Positions 1 through 6,960 of a DNA stretch of 12,793 bases are shown here, piece after piece (within the stretch, counting starts at the first letter, position 1; each line of letters opens with the position of its first letter). A model generated the notes under the pieces. It saw only the letters and a list, made by a program, of their open reading frames with translations. It made no database searches and was not told where the DNA came from. The DNA comes from Yoonia sp. (GTDB lineage Bacteria > Pseudomonadota > Alphaproteobacteria > Rhodobacterales > Rhodobacteraceae), in contig JAPKCP010000062.1 in NCBI GenBank assembly GCA_028822885.1, positions 1 to 12,793 of the forward strand. The letters are read 5' to 3'. A program made the position numbers and the translations under genes.

Positions 1-732
1 ATCGGTGGTATCACGTTCCACAAGGGCCAAATTCTGGGTGAAAGTTTCCAGTTAGACGAACTTGTCGCGAACCATGACGCGGTGTTCCTTGGCGTAGGCC
101 TTGGTGGTGTGAATGCGCTGGGCGTACCGGGTGATGATCAGGAATGTGTCTTTGATGCGGTGCGCTTTATCGCGCATTTACGGCAAGCTGAGGACCTTGT
201 TGACCTTCCGGTTGGGCGAAATGTCGTCGTGATTGGTGGGGGTATGACCGCTGTCGATGCGGCTGTGCAATCCAAGTTGCTTGGTGCGATGAACGTAACA
301 ATTGCTTATCGTCGTGGCCGTGAACAAATGAGCGCCAGTAAATATGAGCAAGACCTTGCAGCCTCAAAAGGCGTACAGCTGTTATTCAACGTCCAGCCAA
401 AGGCGCTGATTGCTGACGACGAAAACTACGTTGAGTTCATTGAACTGGAATATACTGAAGACGATGGTTCGGGCCTCAAAGGCACCGGCGAAACGACCCG
501 CCTTGAGGCTGATCAAGTCTTTCGGGCTATCGGTCAGACGCTGACAACTGATGGTGGCCTTGCGCTTGATGGTCGCAAGATTGCAGTTAGTGAGACCGGC
601 AAAACAAGTAACGGCAAAGTCTGGGCTGGTGGCGATTGCACTGCAGGTGGCGATGATCTGACTGTAACTGCTGTGGCCGAAGGCCGTGATGCGGCCATGG
701 ATATCCACGCGACGTTGATGGGCTCTGCCTGA
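1..732 (+). CDS. preT: Dihydropyrimidine dehydrogenase subunit PreT, 3' part (5' end outside window)
   Basis: This is the flavoprotein subunit that takes electrons from NAD(P)H and passes them to PreA for reduction of uracil or thymine in the cytoplasm. The reading frame is open from base 1, giving 243 visible residues, so the gene begins upstream. Visible residues 78-87 contain a dinucleotide-binding loop (VVVIGGGMTAVDAA), followed by AYRRGREQM. Near the C-terminus, VWAGGDC (about 207-213) and DLTVTAVAEGRDAA match the FAD-binding closing motif of the glutamate synthase small subunit/PreT family. The N-terminal iron-sulfur region expected for the family is not in the window. The stop codon overlaps the next start by one base (TGATG). 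Identity is supported by preA downstream; a GltD-like protein is the only realistic alternative. Confidence 0.9.
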   Translation: MGGITFHKGQILGESFQLDELVANHDAVFLGVGLGGVNALGVPGDDQECVFDAVRFIAHLRQAEDLVDLPVGRNVVVIGGGMTAVDAAVQSKLLGAMNVTIAYRRGREQMSASKYEQDLAASKGVQLLFNVQPKALIADDENYVEFIELEYTEDDGSGLKGTGETTRLEADQVFRAIGQTLTTDGGLALDGRKIAVSETGKTSNGKVWAGGDCTAGGDDLTVTAVAEGRDAAMDIHATLMGSA

Positions 733-1097
733 TGCGATTTACGTGTCTCTTGATGGGTGCCATGTCTGTAAGTTCTCCCGCTTTGGCAGACATGGCATCT
801 TTCCTGGGGGCACATTGTGGTGAGGTGGAAATCATCTACATTGAAAAGAACGGTGCCGGTTTTAACGACCATACGGTATGTGATTATCTCGAAACGCCAC
901 GCCTTAAATCCAGATCAATCGAAGTCGCACTGGCCTGTCGCAATATCTACGTTCTTGATGAAACGACGGACCCGATTTCGGTTGAAGAAACCAATTACCA
1001 GAACATCGTCTTGCGGATGCATCGCACTGCAGACAACCTAAATTATGAAGCATTTGTCGACGGAGCGCCGATTGGGCGTTTCGGCGCTTGTGGCTGA
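732..1097 (+). CDS. Small secreted four-cysteine protein between preT and preA
   Basis: I do not recognise this 121-residue protein. Residues 1-19 look like a Sec signal peptide (MRFTCLLMGAMSVSSPALA, with ALA before the likely cut). The mature part has four cysteines (C29, C50, C69, C120), an even number that would suit two disulfides in the periplasm. No membrane segment or known motif is visible after the signal. The ATG overlaps the preT stop by one base, so translation is probably coupled, and preA follows after 12 bases with its own ribosome binding site. The position inside the preT-preA pair suggests co-expression with pyrimidine reduction, but an exported protein cannot be a simple subunit of a cytoplasmic enzyme. 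Function unknown. Confidence 0.75.
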   Translation: MRFTCLLMGAMSVSSPALADMASFLGAHCGEVEIIYIEKNGAGFNDHTVCDYLETPRLKSRSIEVALACRNIYVLDETTDPISVEETNYQNIVLRMHRTADNLNYEAFVDGAPIGRFGACG

Positions 1098-1109
1098 GGA
1101 GGCTTAACC

Positions 1110-2414
1110 ATGGCTGATCTAACAACCGATTTTCTGGGCATCAAAAGCCCGAACCCATTCTGGCTGGCCTCTGCGCCACCAACCGACAAGGAATATAATG
1201 TGCGTCGCGCGTTTGAAGCTGGTTGGGGGGGCGTGGTCTGGAAAACACTCGGATCCGAAGGGCCGCCAGTCGTCAACGTAAATGGTCCTCGGTATGGCGC
1301 AATTTATGGCGCTGACCGGCGTCTGCTTGGCCTCAATAACATCGAACTGATCACTGATCGCGACCTCTTTACAAACCTTGAAGAGATCAAGCGTGTGAAA
1401 GCGGATTATCCAGATCGCGCGATGATCGTATCGATCATGGTGCCTTGCGAAGAAGAGGCGTGGAAGGCGATCCTTCCTTTGGTCGAAGACACGGGCGCTG
1501 ATGGGATTGAGCTGAACTTCGGTTGCCCGCACGGCATGTCCGAACGCGGTATGGGCGCTGCTGTTGGCCAAGTACCTGAATATATCGAAATGGTGACGCG
1601 CTGGTGTAAGCAGTATTATTCCAAGCCAGTGATCGTGAAACTGACGCCAAATATTACTGATGTTCGCTTACCTGCGGCGGCGGCAAAGCGCGGCGGTGCA
1701 GACGCAGTCAGCCTGATCAACACGATCAACTCAATCACCTCCGTGAACCTCGATTCGATGTCGCCAGAACCGTCCATCGACGGCAAAGGTTCGCATGGAG
1801 GCTACTGCGGCCCTGCGGTCAAACCCATTGCGATGTCGATGGTGTCTGAAATCGCGCGTCACGAGGAAACCCAAGGTCTCCCAATTTCTGGCATTGGCGG
1901 CGTGACCACTTGGCGCGATGCGGCAGAGTTTATGGCGCTGGGCTGTGGGAACGTGCAAGTCTGTACGGCTGTCATGACCTATGGATTTAAAATTGTGGAA
2001 GAAATGATCAGTGGCCTGTCGCAGTGGATGGATGAAAAGGGTCATACCAATACGTCTGATTTTGTCGGTATGGCTGTGCCAAACGTTACTGATTGGAAGT
2101 ATTTGAACCTCAATTTCATCGCGAAGGCTGTGATTAACCAAAACGATTGTATCAATTGTGGTCGCTGCTATGCGGCCTGCGAAGATACCTCGCATCAGGC
2201 GATTGCGATGTCTGCAGACCGGACCTTCACAGTGATTGACGCCGAATGCGTTGCCTGCAACCTGTGCGTCGAAGTTTGCCCCGTTGAGAATTGCATCACT
2301 ATGGAGGCGATGAAGCCGGGTGAGGTTGACCCTAGAACGGGTAAAGTTGTGCAAAATGAATATGCAAATTGGACGACACATCCCAATAATCCGGGTGCTG
2401 TTGCCGCAGAGTGA
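1110..2414 (+). CDS. preA: NAD-dependent dihydropyrimidine dehydrogenase subunit PreA
   Basis: This is the catalytic subunit that reduces uracil or thymine to the 5,6-dihydro form, the first step of the reductive pathway. The protein has 434 residues. Residues 1 to about 310 form a dihydroorotate dehydrogenase-like FMN barrel with LNFGCPHGMSERGMG around residues 135-149; C139 aligns with the catalytic cysteine of mammalian DPD and N136 with a substrate-binding asparagine. INT at 203-205 matches a second substrate-contacting segment, and GIGGV (261-265) is a phosphate-binding loop. The C-terminus holds two ferredoxin-type 4Fe-4S motifs, C347/C350/C353/C357 and C380/C383/C386/C390. A GAGGAGG ribosome binding site precedes the ATG. 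The residue before C139 is Gly, whereas the mammalian enzyme has Ser. It ends at a hairpin and converges on rutR. Confidence 0.96.
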   Translation: MADLTTDFLGIKSPNPFWLASAPPTDKEYNVRRAFEAGWGGVVWKTLGSEGPPVVNVNGPRYGAIYGADRRLLGLNNIELITDRDLFTNLEEIKRVKADYPDRAMIVSIMVPCEEEAWKAILPLVEDTGADGIELNFGCPHGMSERGMGAAVGQVPEYIEMVTRWCKQYYSKPVIVKLTPNITDVRLPAAAAKRGGADAVSLINTINSITSVNLDSMSPEPSIDGKGSHGGYCGPAVKPIAMSMVSEIARHEETQGLPISGIGGVTTWRDAAEFMALGCGNVQVCTAVMTYGFKIVEEMISGLSQWMDEKGHTNTSDFVGMAVPNVTDWKYLNLNFIAKAVINQNDCINCGRCYAACEDTSHQAIAMSADRTFTVIDAECVACNLCVEVCPVENCITMEAMKPGEVDPRTGKVVQNEYANWTTHPNNPGAVAAE

Positions 2415-2418
2415 CCTG

Positions 2419-2445
2419 AAGAGTTTTGAATAAAAACTCTTTGTT
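2419..2445. terminator. Hairpin between convergent preA and rutR
   Basis: A perfect 9-bp inverted repeat, AAGAGTTTT, 5-base loop, AAAACTCTT (2419-2427 and 2433-2441), begins five bases after the preA stop. The stem is AT-rich and the trailing T run is short, so it is a modest intrinsic terminator. Because the genes converge it could serve both directions. Confidence 0.5.
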
Positions 2446-2500
2446 CGAAAATTTTGTGGAGCTGACGAGAACAGTCAAGTCATCCTCGCTGAATAATTGA

Positions 2501-3103
2501 TTAAGGCGTGAGCAATCGCCGGAACACGTTATCCAAGTGGGCTTCGGCGCCATTGAATGGATCAGTTTCCCCTAATATGGCTCGCACCTGAACATCGAAA
2601 TCGGCATAGTGTTGCGTCAGTGACCAGATTGAAAAAATAAGGTGGACGGGGTCAACTGGTTTGATTTTACCAGCTGTGATCCAACCGTTGATGACAGTGG
2701 CTTTTGCCTCAACCAGTTCGCGCAAATCTCCTGCAAGAACGCCTTTGATCTGGGGTGCACCTTGTAATATTTCATTTGCGAAAAGCCTGCTTTCGCGCGG
2801 AAAATCACGGCTCATTGCCATCTTTCGATGGGCGTAGCCCAGAATTTCTTCCACTGGGTCACCAGTATCATCCATTTTGTGCAACGGTTCTAGCCAGTTT
2901 TCCAGCAAGCGCGCCAATAATGCCGTATAAATTGCGTCCTTTGACGGGAAATAATACAGCAGGTTCGGTTTTGATAACCCTGCGGCCTCTGCGACTTGAT
3001 CCAAGGTTGATCCACGGAAGCCAAATTGTGAAAATACCTCCAGCCCTGCTGACATAATAGTAGCTTGGTTCTTCTGTTGGATGCGTGTGGCAGACTTTGG
3101 CAT
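2501..3103 (-). CDS. rutR: TetR-family pyrimidine regulator RutR
   Basis: This is a DNA-binding repressor of the RutR group, which in E. coli senses uracil and controls pyrimidine degradation. The chosen start at 3103 gives 200 residues, MPKSATRIQQ... . The N-terminal helix-turn-helix spans roughly 32-51 (STLDQVAEAAGLSKPNLLYY), followed by FPSKDA. The ligand domain carries RutR hallmarks: SRDFPRESRLF (98-108), INGWITAGKIKPVDPVHLIF (138-157) and TQHYADF (163-169), all close to the remembered E. coli protein. An upstream GTG at 3154 would add 17 residues; I prefer the internal ATG because the RutR N-terminal tail is short, though neither start has a good ribosome binding site. It is divergent from pydC across a RutR-type operator, which suggests control of that operon and possibly of itself. 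Confidence 0.93.
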   Translation of the reverse strand: MPKSATRIQQKNQATIMSAGLEVFSQFGFRGSTLDQVAEAAGLSKPNLLYYFPSKDAIYTALLARLLENWLEPLHKMDDTGDPVEEILGYAHRKMAMSRDFPRESRLFANEILQGAPQIKGVLAGDLRELVEAKATVINGWITAGKIKPVDPVHLIFSIWSLTQHYADFDVQVRAILGETDPFNGAEAHLDNVFRRLLTP

Positions 3104-3197
3104 TGGTACACTTTGCACAAAATGAAGGCGATCGAAGCGTGTTTTTATACCCACGCGCAGGTTTTTTTACGAATCGTCTTTGCGTTCAGTTGAAAGC

Positions 3198-3225
3198 TTG
3201 ACTGGTTAACCCCCTCTGTTAGCGT
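3198..3225 (+). promoter_or_regulatory. Candidate promoter of the pydC operon
   Basis: TTGACT at 3198-3203 is a good -35 candidate. With a 16-base spacer, TAGCGT at 3220-3225 is a poor -10 match. The predicted start of transcription would fall at about 3232, inside the RutR operator. The box is a candidate from sequence only; the -10 is weak, as expected for a promoter that may need relief or activation. Confidence 0.35.
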
Positions 3226-3229
3226 GTCT

Positions 3230-3245
3230 TTGACCAGTTGGTCAA
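3230..3245. promoter_or_regulatory. RutR operator palindrome
   Basis: TTGACCAGTTGGTCAA is a perfect 7-bp inverted repeat with a 2-base centre and equals the RutR consensus known from E. coli, TTGACCA-N2-TGGTCAA. It lies 26 bases before the pydC ATG, over the predicted start of transcription, where a bound dimer would block RNA polymerase. On the minus strand its TTGACC half (3245-3240) is 18 bases from TAACAG (3221-3216), a possible weak rutR promoter, so one dimer could control both directions. Only one full copy was found in the window. Confidence 0.9.
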
Positions 3246-3261
3246 ATTAGCAAGCAGTGAT

Positions 3262-3266
3262 GAGGG
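3262..3266 (+). promoter_or_regulatory. Ribosome binding site deciding the pydC start
   Basis: GAGGG is followed by a 5-base spacer and ATG at 3272. The earlier in-frame GTG (3257) and ATG (3260) lie on or before this site, so 3272 is the better start. Confidence 0.6.
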
Positions 3267-3271
3267 TCAGC

Positions 3272-4522
3272 ATGCCAGCACCGGGTGAAAATCTTAAAGT
3301 AGATGGGCAGCGATTGTGGGACTCTCTGATGGAGATGGCCAAAATTGGCCCGGGTATCGCGGGTGGCAACAATCGCCAGACTGTGACCGATGAAGATAGC
3401 GCTGGGCGCTATTTGTTTCAAGATTGGTGCAACGCGGCGGGCTGCACGATGGGCGTTGATACTATGGGCAATATGTTTGCGCGGCGTGAAGGCACAGATC
3501 CTCACGCCTTGCCTGTCTATGTTGGCTCTCACCTAGATACCCAGCCCACTGGCGGCAAATATGATGGCGTTCTGGGTGTCCTTAGCGGGCTTGAGATTAT
3601 CCGCACGATGAATGACCTCGACATTAAGACCAAACATCCCATCGTTGTGACCAATTGGACCAATGAGGAAGGGACCCGGTTTGCGCCGGCCATGCTAGCC
3701 TCTGGTGTTTTTGCGGGCATGCACACCCAAGATTGGGCGTATGACCGCGAGGACGCAGACGGCAAAAAATTTGGTGACGAACTCGCCCGGATTGGCTGGA
3801 AGGGTGACGAACCTGTCGGCGAACGTCAGATGCATGCCTTCTTTGAATTGCACATTGAGCAAGGGCCAATTCTTGAGGCTGAAGGCAAACAGATTGGCGT
3901 TGTAACGCATGGCCAAGGGCTGTCTTGGACTGAAGTCACGATAACCGGTAAGGAAAGCCACACCGGATCGACCCCAATGCCATTGCGCAAGAACGCAGGC
4001 CTCGCCATGGCGCGTGTCTTAGAAAAGGTTGAGGAAATCGCGCTGTCCCATGCGCCCCACGCAGTAGGAGCGGCTGGTCATATTGAGGTCCATCCCAATT
4101 CGCGCAACGTTATCCCCGGCAAGGCCATCTTTACTGTAGACTTCCGATGCCCTGATCTGAGCGTTATTCAAGACATGGAAGCGCGTTTGAAAAGTGAATC
4201 GCAATCGATTGTAGATGCCATGGGCATGACTATTGCCTTTGAAAAGGTTGGTGGTTTCGACCCTGTTACCTTCGATGAAACCTGCGTTACGGCGGTGCGG
4301 AATGCTGCGGAACGGCTTGGCTATTCACACATGAATCTGATTTCTGGTGCTGGCCATGACGCTTGCTGGATCAACCGAAAGTTCCCCACTGCAATGGTCA
4401 TGTGTCCCTGTGTCGATGGCCTTTCCCACAACGAGGCTGAGGAGATTAGCCAAGAGTGGGCCACGGCAGGCACCGACGTGTTGTTCCATGCGGTTGTTGA
4501 AACCGCGCAGATAGTAAGCTGA
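3272..4522 (+). CDS. pydC: Zn-dependent hydrolase, probable beta-ureidopropionase (PydC/HyuC type)
   Basis: Likely reaction: N-carbamoyl-beta-alanine (or its 2-methyl form from thymine) to the beta-amino acid, CO2 and ammonia, the last step of the pathway, in the cytoplasm. The 416-residue protein belongs to the M20-related amidase/hydantoinase-carbamoylase family. The metal ligands of the family are all visible: H87 in VGSHLDT, D98 in KYDGVLG, E132/E133 in NEEGTRF, H194 in LHIEQGP, and H386 in LSHNEAE. H230 in ESHTGSTPM and SRNVIPG (277-283) match the dimerisation and substrate-binding region, and GAGHDA is at 359-364. It is the first gene after the RutR operator. An L-carbamoylase or allantoate amidohydrolase is possible by family alone, but preA and hydA in the locus favour beta-ureidopropionase. 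Confidence 0.9.
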   Translation: MPAPGENLKVDGQRLWDSLMEMAKIGPGIAGGNNRQTVTDEDSAGRYLFQDWCNAAGCTMGVDTMGNMFARREGTDPHALPVYVGSHLDTQPTGGKYDGVLGVLSGLEIIRTMNDLDIKTKHPIVVTNWTNEEGTRFAPAMLASGVFAGMHTQDWAYDREDADGKKFGDELARIGWKGDEPVGERQMHAFFELHIEQGPILEAEGKQIGVVTHGQGLSWTEVTITGKESHTGSTPMPLRKNAGLAMARVLEKVEEIALSHAPHAVGAAGHIEVHPNSRNVIPGKAIFTVDFRCPDLSVIQDMEARLKSESQSIVDAMGMTIAFEKVGGFDPVTFDETCVTAVRNAAERLGYSHMNLISGAGHDACWINRKFPTAMVMCPCVDGLSHNEAEEISQEWATAGTDVLFHAVVETAQIVS

Positions 4523-4599
4523 AATCGGCCAAGGGCTGGTCACGGACTGCTGATCTGTGGCACCATTGCTGACGATACCCATGAATAAGTGAGAGTTTA

Positions 4600-4926
4600 A
4601 TGAAACGTCTGATCCCACTCCTTGTCCTGCCGTTGATTGCGGCATGTGCTGATCTGACTCCGTTGCCGGTTGATGAAAATGGTGTCCCTATCCCGCCGCC
4701 ACCGCCGCCTTTGCCACTACAAGTGCAAGCTGCGATGCCCGATGGCATGGCGCGCGCCTTTGTGTTTGAGGTTTCGAATGGCTGCTGGGCTGTCGGCCTT
4801 GAAGCGGGTGATCCTCGGACTGGCCGTCCATTGCGTGATGCGGCTGGCAATTGGGTCTGCAATGATGGCGTGATCGCGCCTGATCAAATCGCAGCAAACG
4901 CTGCGACGCTTGCCCAACCGATCTAA
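4600..4926 (+). CDS. Small lipoprotein 1 with polyproline stretch
   Basis: An unrecognised 108-residue protein. Residues 1-15 are a lipoprotein signal and LIAAC places the lipidated cysteine at C16. Residues 32-37 are six consecutive prolines in a proline-rich linker, followed by a globular part with AAMPDGM (44-50) and SNGCW (59-63), with a last cysteine at C87. That part resembles the next two genes: proline about 15 residues before a [DN]GC[YW] motif and a second cysteine 21-25 residues later. It begins 77 bases after pydC with a GAGAG ribosome binding site; the stop overlaps the next ATG by one base (TAATG). Likely anchored in the inner or outer membrane facing the periplasm. Function unknown. 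Confidence 0.78.
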   Translation: MKRLIPLLVLPLIAACADLTPLPVDENGVPIPPPPPPLPLQVQAAMPDGMARAFVFEVSNGCWAVGLEAGDPRTGRPLRDAAGNWVCNDGVIAPDQIAANAATLAQPI

Positions 4927-5171
4927 TGAATTGGGTGGTGATCATAGCCACCTTTGGGGCGTTGGCGGCATGCCAGCGTCCACTCCCCCCTCAGGGGTAT
5001 ATCCAGACGGATGGGATTGTACCACTAACGGTGGAACAAGCCCTTCCCGACAACGTTCCAGCCTTCAACGTGCTTCAGCGTGATGGCTGTTACTATTATC
5101 CGTCCTTCGGCAGGCTTGTTCTGATCGAAACGACGGCGGCACCTGACGCCGCTGTTGAATGTAATGCATAA
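4926..5171 (+). CDS. Small lipoprotein 2 (paralogue of its neighbours)
   Basis: An unrecognised 81-residue protein. The signal MNWVVIIATFGALAAC has the lipobox ALAAC with the lipidated cysteine at C16. The mature part shows VEQALPDNVPAF (36-47), RDGCYYY (52-58) and a final cysteine C79. These positions line up with the genes on either side: Pro to GC is 14 residues and GC to the last Cys is 24. The start overlaps the preceding stop by one base, so translation is probably coupled to lipoprotein 1. It lacks the polyproline linker of lipoprotein 1 and is the shortest of the three. No enzymatic motif is visible; a structural or binding role in the periplasm is only inference. Confidence 0.75.
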   Translation: MNWVVIIATFGALAACQRPLPPQGYIQTDGIVPLTVEQALPDNVPAFNVLQRDGCYYYPSFGRLVLIETTAAPDAAVECNA

Positions 5172-5190
5172 TTTTATGAAAGTGAGACCC

Positions 5191-5475
5191 ATGTTTTCAA
5201 TTACACATAAAACACTTGGCGCGCTGTCCCTTGCTGTCTTCGTATCGGCGTGCTCCGGTCCTCTCGTTATCCCGGTTGGTCAATCGGAGCCGGGTCCAGT
5301 TTTGGCCGCAACACAGCCATTCCCGCCAGAAGTTTCAGCCGCCCTGCCTGCTGACATCCCTGCCAGTGCCGTGAAAATCCAAGATGGCTGCTACTTCTAT
5401 CGCTTTGGTGACGACATTCGGCCCGTGTCCTTTGACGGCACGAACCCAGTTTGCCCAGCAGCCACAGCCAGCTAA
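5191..5475 (+). CDS. Small lipoprotein 3 (paralogue of its neighbours)
   Basis: An unrecognised 94-residue protein in the preferred reading. ATG at 5191 is chosen because AGTGAG sits 4 bases before it; in-frame ATGs at 5176 and 5155 would lengthen the N-terminus by 5 or 12 residues. The signal ends in the lipobox VSAC with the lipidated cysteine at C21. The mature part contains VSAALPADIPAS (48-59), QDGCYFYRFGDD (65-75) and a last cysteine C88 in VCPA, matching lipoproteins 1 and 2: Pro to GC 14 residues, GC to Cys 21. It precedes hydA by 27 bases. The three genes look like a tandem duplication that has diverged strongly. Confidence 0.76.
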   Translation: MFSITHKTLGALSLAVFVSACSGPLVIPVGQSEPGPVLAATQPFPPEVSAALPADIPASAVKIQDGCYFYRFGDDIRPVSFDGTNPVCPAATAS

Positions 5476-5502
5476 TCTCAGCCTGACTTCAGGAGACATC
5501 CC

Positions 5503-6960
5503 ATGACGACCAAAGTGATCAAAAACGGCACCATTGTCACAGCTGACCTGACCTATAAGGCTGACGTGTTGATTGAGAACGGCACGATCATTGAAATTGG
5601 GCCGAACCTGTCAGGGGATGAACAACTCGACGCCACCGGCTGCTACGTCATGCCCGGTGGCATCGACCCCCACACACACCTTGAGATGCCGTTTATGGGG
5701 ACCTATTCCACCGACAATTTTGAAAGTGGGACGCGTGCGGCCTTGTCTGGCGGCACGACGATGGTCGTCGATTTTGTTTTACCGGGGCAGGGACAAGGCC
5801 TCGTTGATGCGATGAAGACGTGGCACAACAAATCCACCCTCGCCAGCTGTGATTATTCCTTTCACATGGCTGTCACGTGGTGGGGCGAAAAGGTGTTTGA
5901 TGAAATGCCGACGGTGATTAACGACCACGGTATCAACACCTTCAAACACTTCATGGCCTACAAAGGCGCGCTGATGGTCAATGACGATGAGATGTATTCC
6001 TCATTCTCTCGTCTTGGCGAACTTGGCGGCATTGCGATGGTCCATGCCGAAAACGGGGATATTGTCGCTGAGTTATCCGCAAAACTGCTCGCTGAAGGGA
6101 ACACCGGACCAGAGGCGCACGCCTATTCCCGCCCTACCCAAGTTGAAGGCGAGGCGACCAACCGCGCGATCATGATCGCGGACATGGCGGGCGTGCCGTT
6201 ATATGTGGTCCACACCTCGTGCGAGGAATCCCATGAGGCGATCCGCCGTGCTAAAATGCAGGGCAAACGCGTCTGGGGTGAACCCCTGATCCAGCACCTT
6301 CTCTTGGACGAATCTGAATATTTCAACAAAGATTGGGACCATGCTGCACGCCGTGTGATGTCCCCGCCTTTCCGGAATAAAAAGCACCAAGACAGTCTTT
6401 GGGCAGGTCTTCAGGCCGGGACACTTTCGGTTGTTGCGACAGACCATTGTGCGTTCAGCACGGAACAAAAACGCTTTGGTCTCGGTGACTTTACGAAGAT
6501 ACCAAACGGGACAGGCGGACTAGAGGATCGGATGCCGCTGCTCTGGACGCACGGGGTGGCGACGGGTCGTCTGACGATGAACGAATTTGTCGCGGTGACA
6601 TCCACGAACATTGCTAAAATCCTTAACTGTTATCCACGTAAAGGTGCCGTTCTTGTTGGGGCGGACGCAGACATCGTGGTTTGGGACCCTGAAAAGTCCA
6701 AAACCATCACGGCAAGTGCACAGCAATCTGCCATCGATTACAACGTCTTTGAAGGCAAAGAAGTCAAAGGCCTGCCGCGTTTCACGCTCACACGCGGGTA
6801 TGTCGCGGTTCATGATGGCGAAATGCGGACCCAAGAAGGTCATGGGAAGTTTGTGAAGCGCGCAGGCAACACACCGATTAATCAGGCGCTATCGTCATGG
6901 AAAGAACTGACAGCACCGCGTCCGGTCGAACGGACAGGTATTCCTGCATCGGGGGTCTGA
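5503..6960 (+). CDS. hydA: Dihydropyrimidinase (D-hydantoinase)
   Basis: Opens the ring of 5,6-dihydrouracil or dihydrothymine to give N-carbamoyl-beta-alanine or its methyl derivative, the second pathway step, in the cytoplasm. The 485-residue length is usual. It is an amidohydrolase barrel with the complete binuclear metal site: H57 and H59 in GGIDPHTHLEMPF, K154 in MAYKG (the lysine expected to be carbamylated), H181 in HAENGD, H237 in VVHTSC and D314 in VATDHC. NGTGGLEDRMPLLW (335-348) is the substrate-loop signature of dihydropyrimidinases. AGGAG at 5491-5495 precedes the ATG by 7 bases. The stop overlaps the next start by one base. Allantoinase is less likely given the NGTGGLEDR motif and preA, pydC and rutR nearby. 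Confidence 0.96.
   Translation: MTTKVIKNGTIVTADLTYKADVLIENGTIIEIGPNLSGDEQLDATGCYVMPGGIDPHTHLEMPFMGTYSTDNFESGTRAALSGGTTMVVDFVLPGQGQGLVDAMKTWHNKSTLASCDYSFHMAVTWWGEKVFDEMPTVINDHGINTFKHFMAYKGALMVNDDEMYSSFSRLGELGGIAMVHAENGDIVAELSAKLLAEGNTGPEAHAYSRPTQVEGEATNRAIMIADMAGVPLYVVHTSCEESHEAIRRAKMQGKRVWGEPLIQHLLLDESEYFNKDWDHAARRVMSPPFRNKKHQDSLWAGLQAGTLSVVATDHCAFSTEQKRFGLGDFTKIPNGTGGLEDRMPLLWTHGVATGRLTMNEFVAVTSTNIAKILNCYPRKGAVLVGADADIVVWDPEKSKTITASAQQSAIDYNVFEGKEVKGLPRFTLTRGYVAVHDGEMRTQEGHGKFVKRAGNTPINQALSSWKELTAPRPVERTGIPASGV

Noticed and set aside
199..216. TTGACC followed by TTGGG inside preT as a possible RutR site
   Set aside because: The right arm does not match TGGTCAA and the spacing is wrong; it is coding sequence.
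1731..2381. Long antisense open frame (216 codons) opposite preA
   Set aside because: It lies wholly inside preA, whose identity is certain, and its product has no recognisable domain. Similar antisense frames elsewhere in the window are also shadows of codon bias.
3198..3211. Second RutR-like site TTGACTGGTTAACC near the operator
   Set aside because: The arms are imperfect and the spacing differs from the consensus (TTGAC and GTTAA only two bases apart). It is better explained as a -35 box; at most a degenerate half-site.
3257..3271. Upstream GTG/ATG starts for pydC
   Set aside because: They overlap or precede the GAGGG ribosome binding site, and the family N-terminus begins naturally at MPAPGENLKV.
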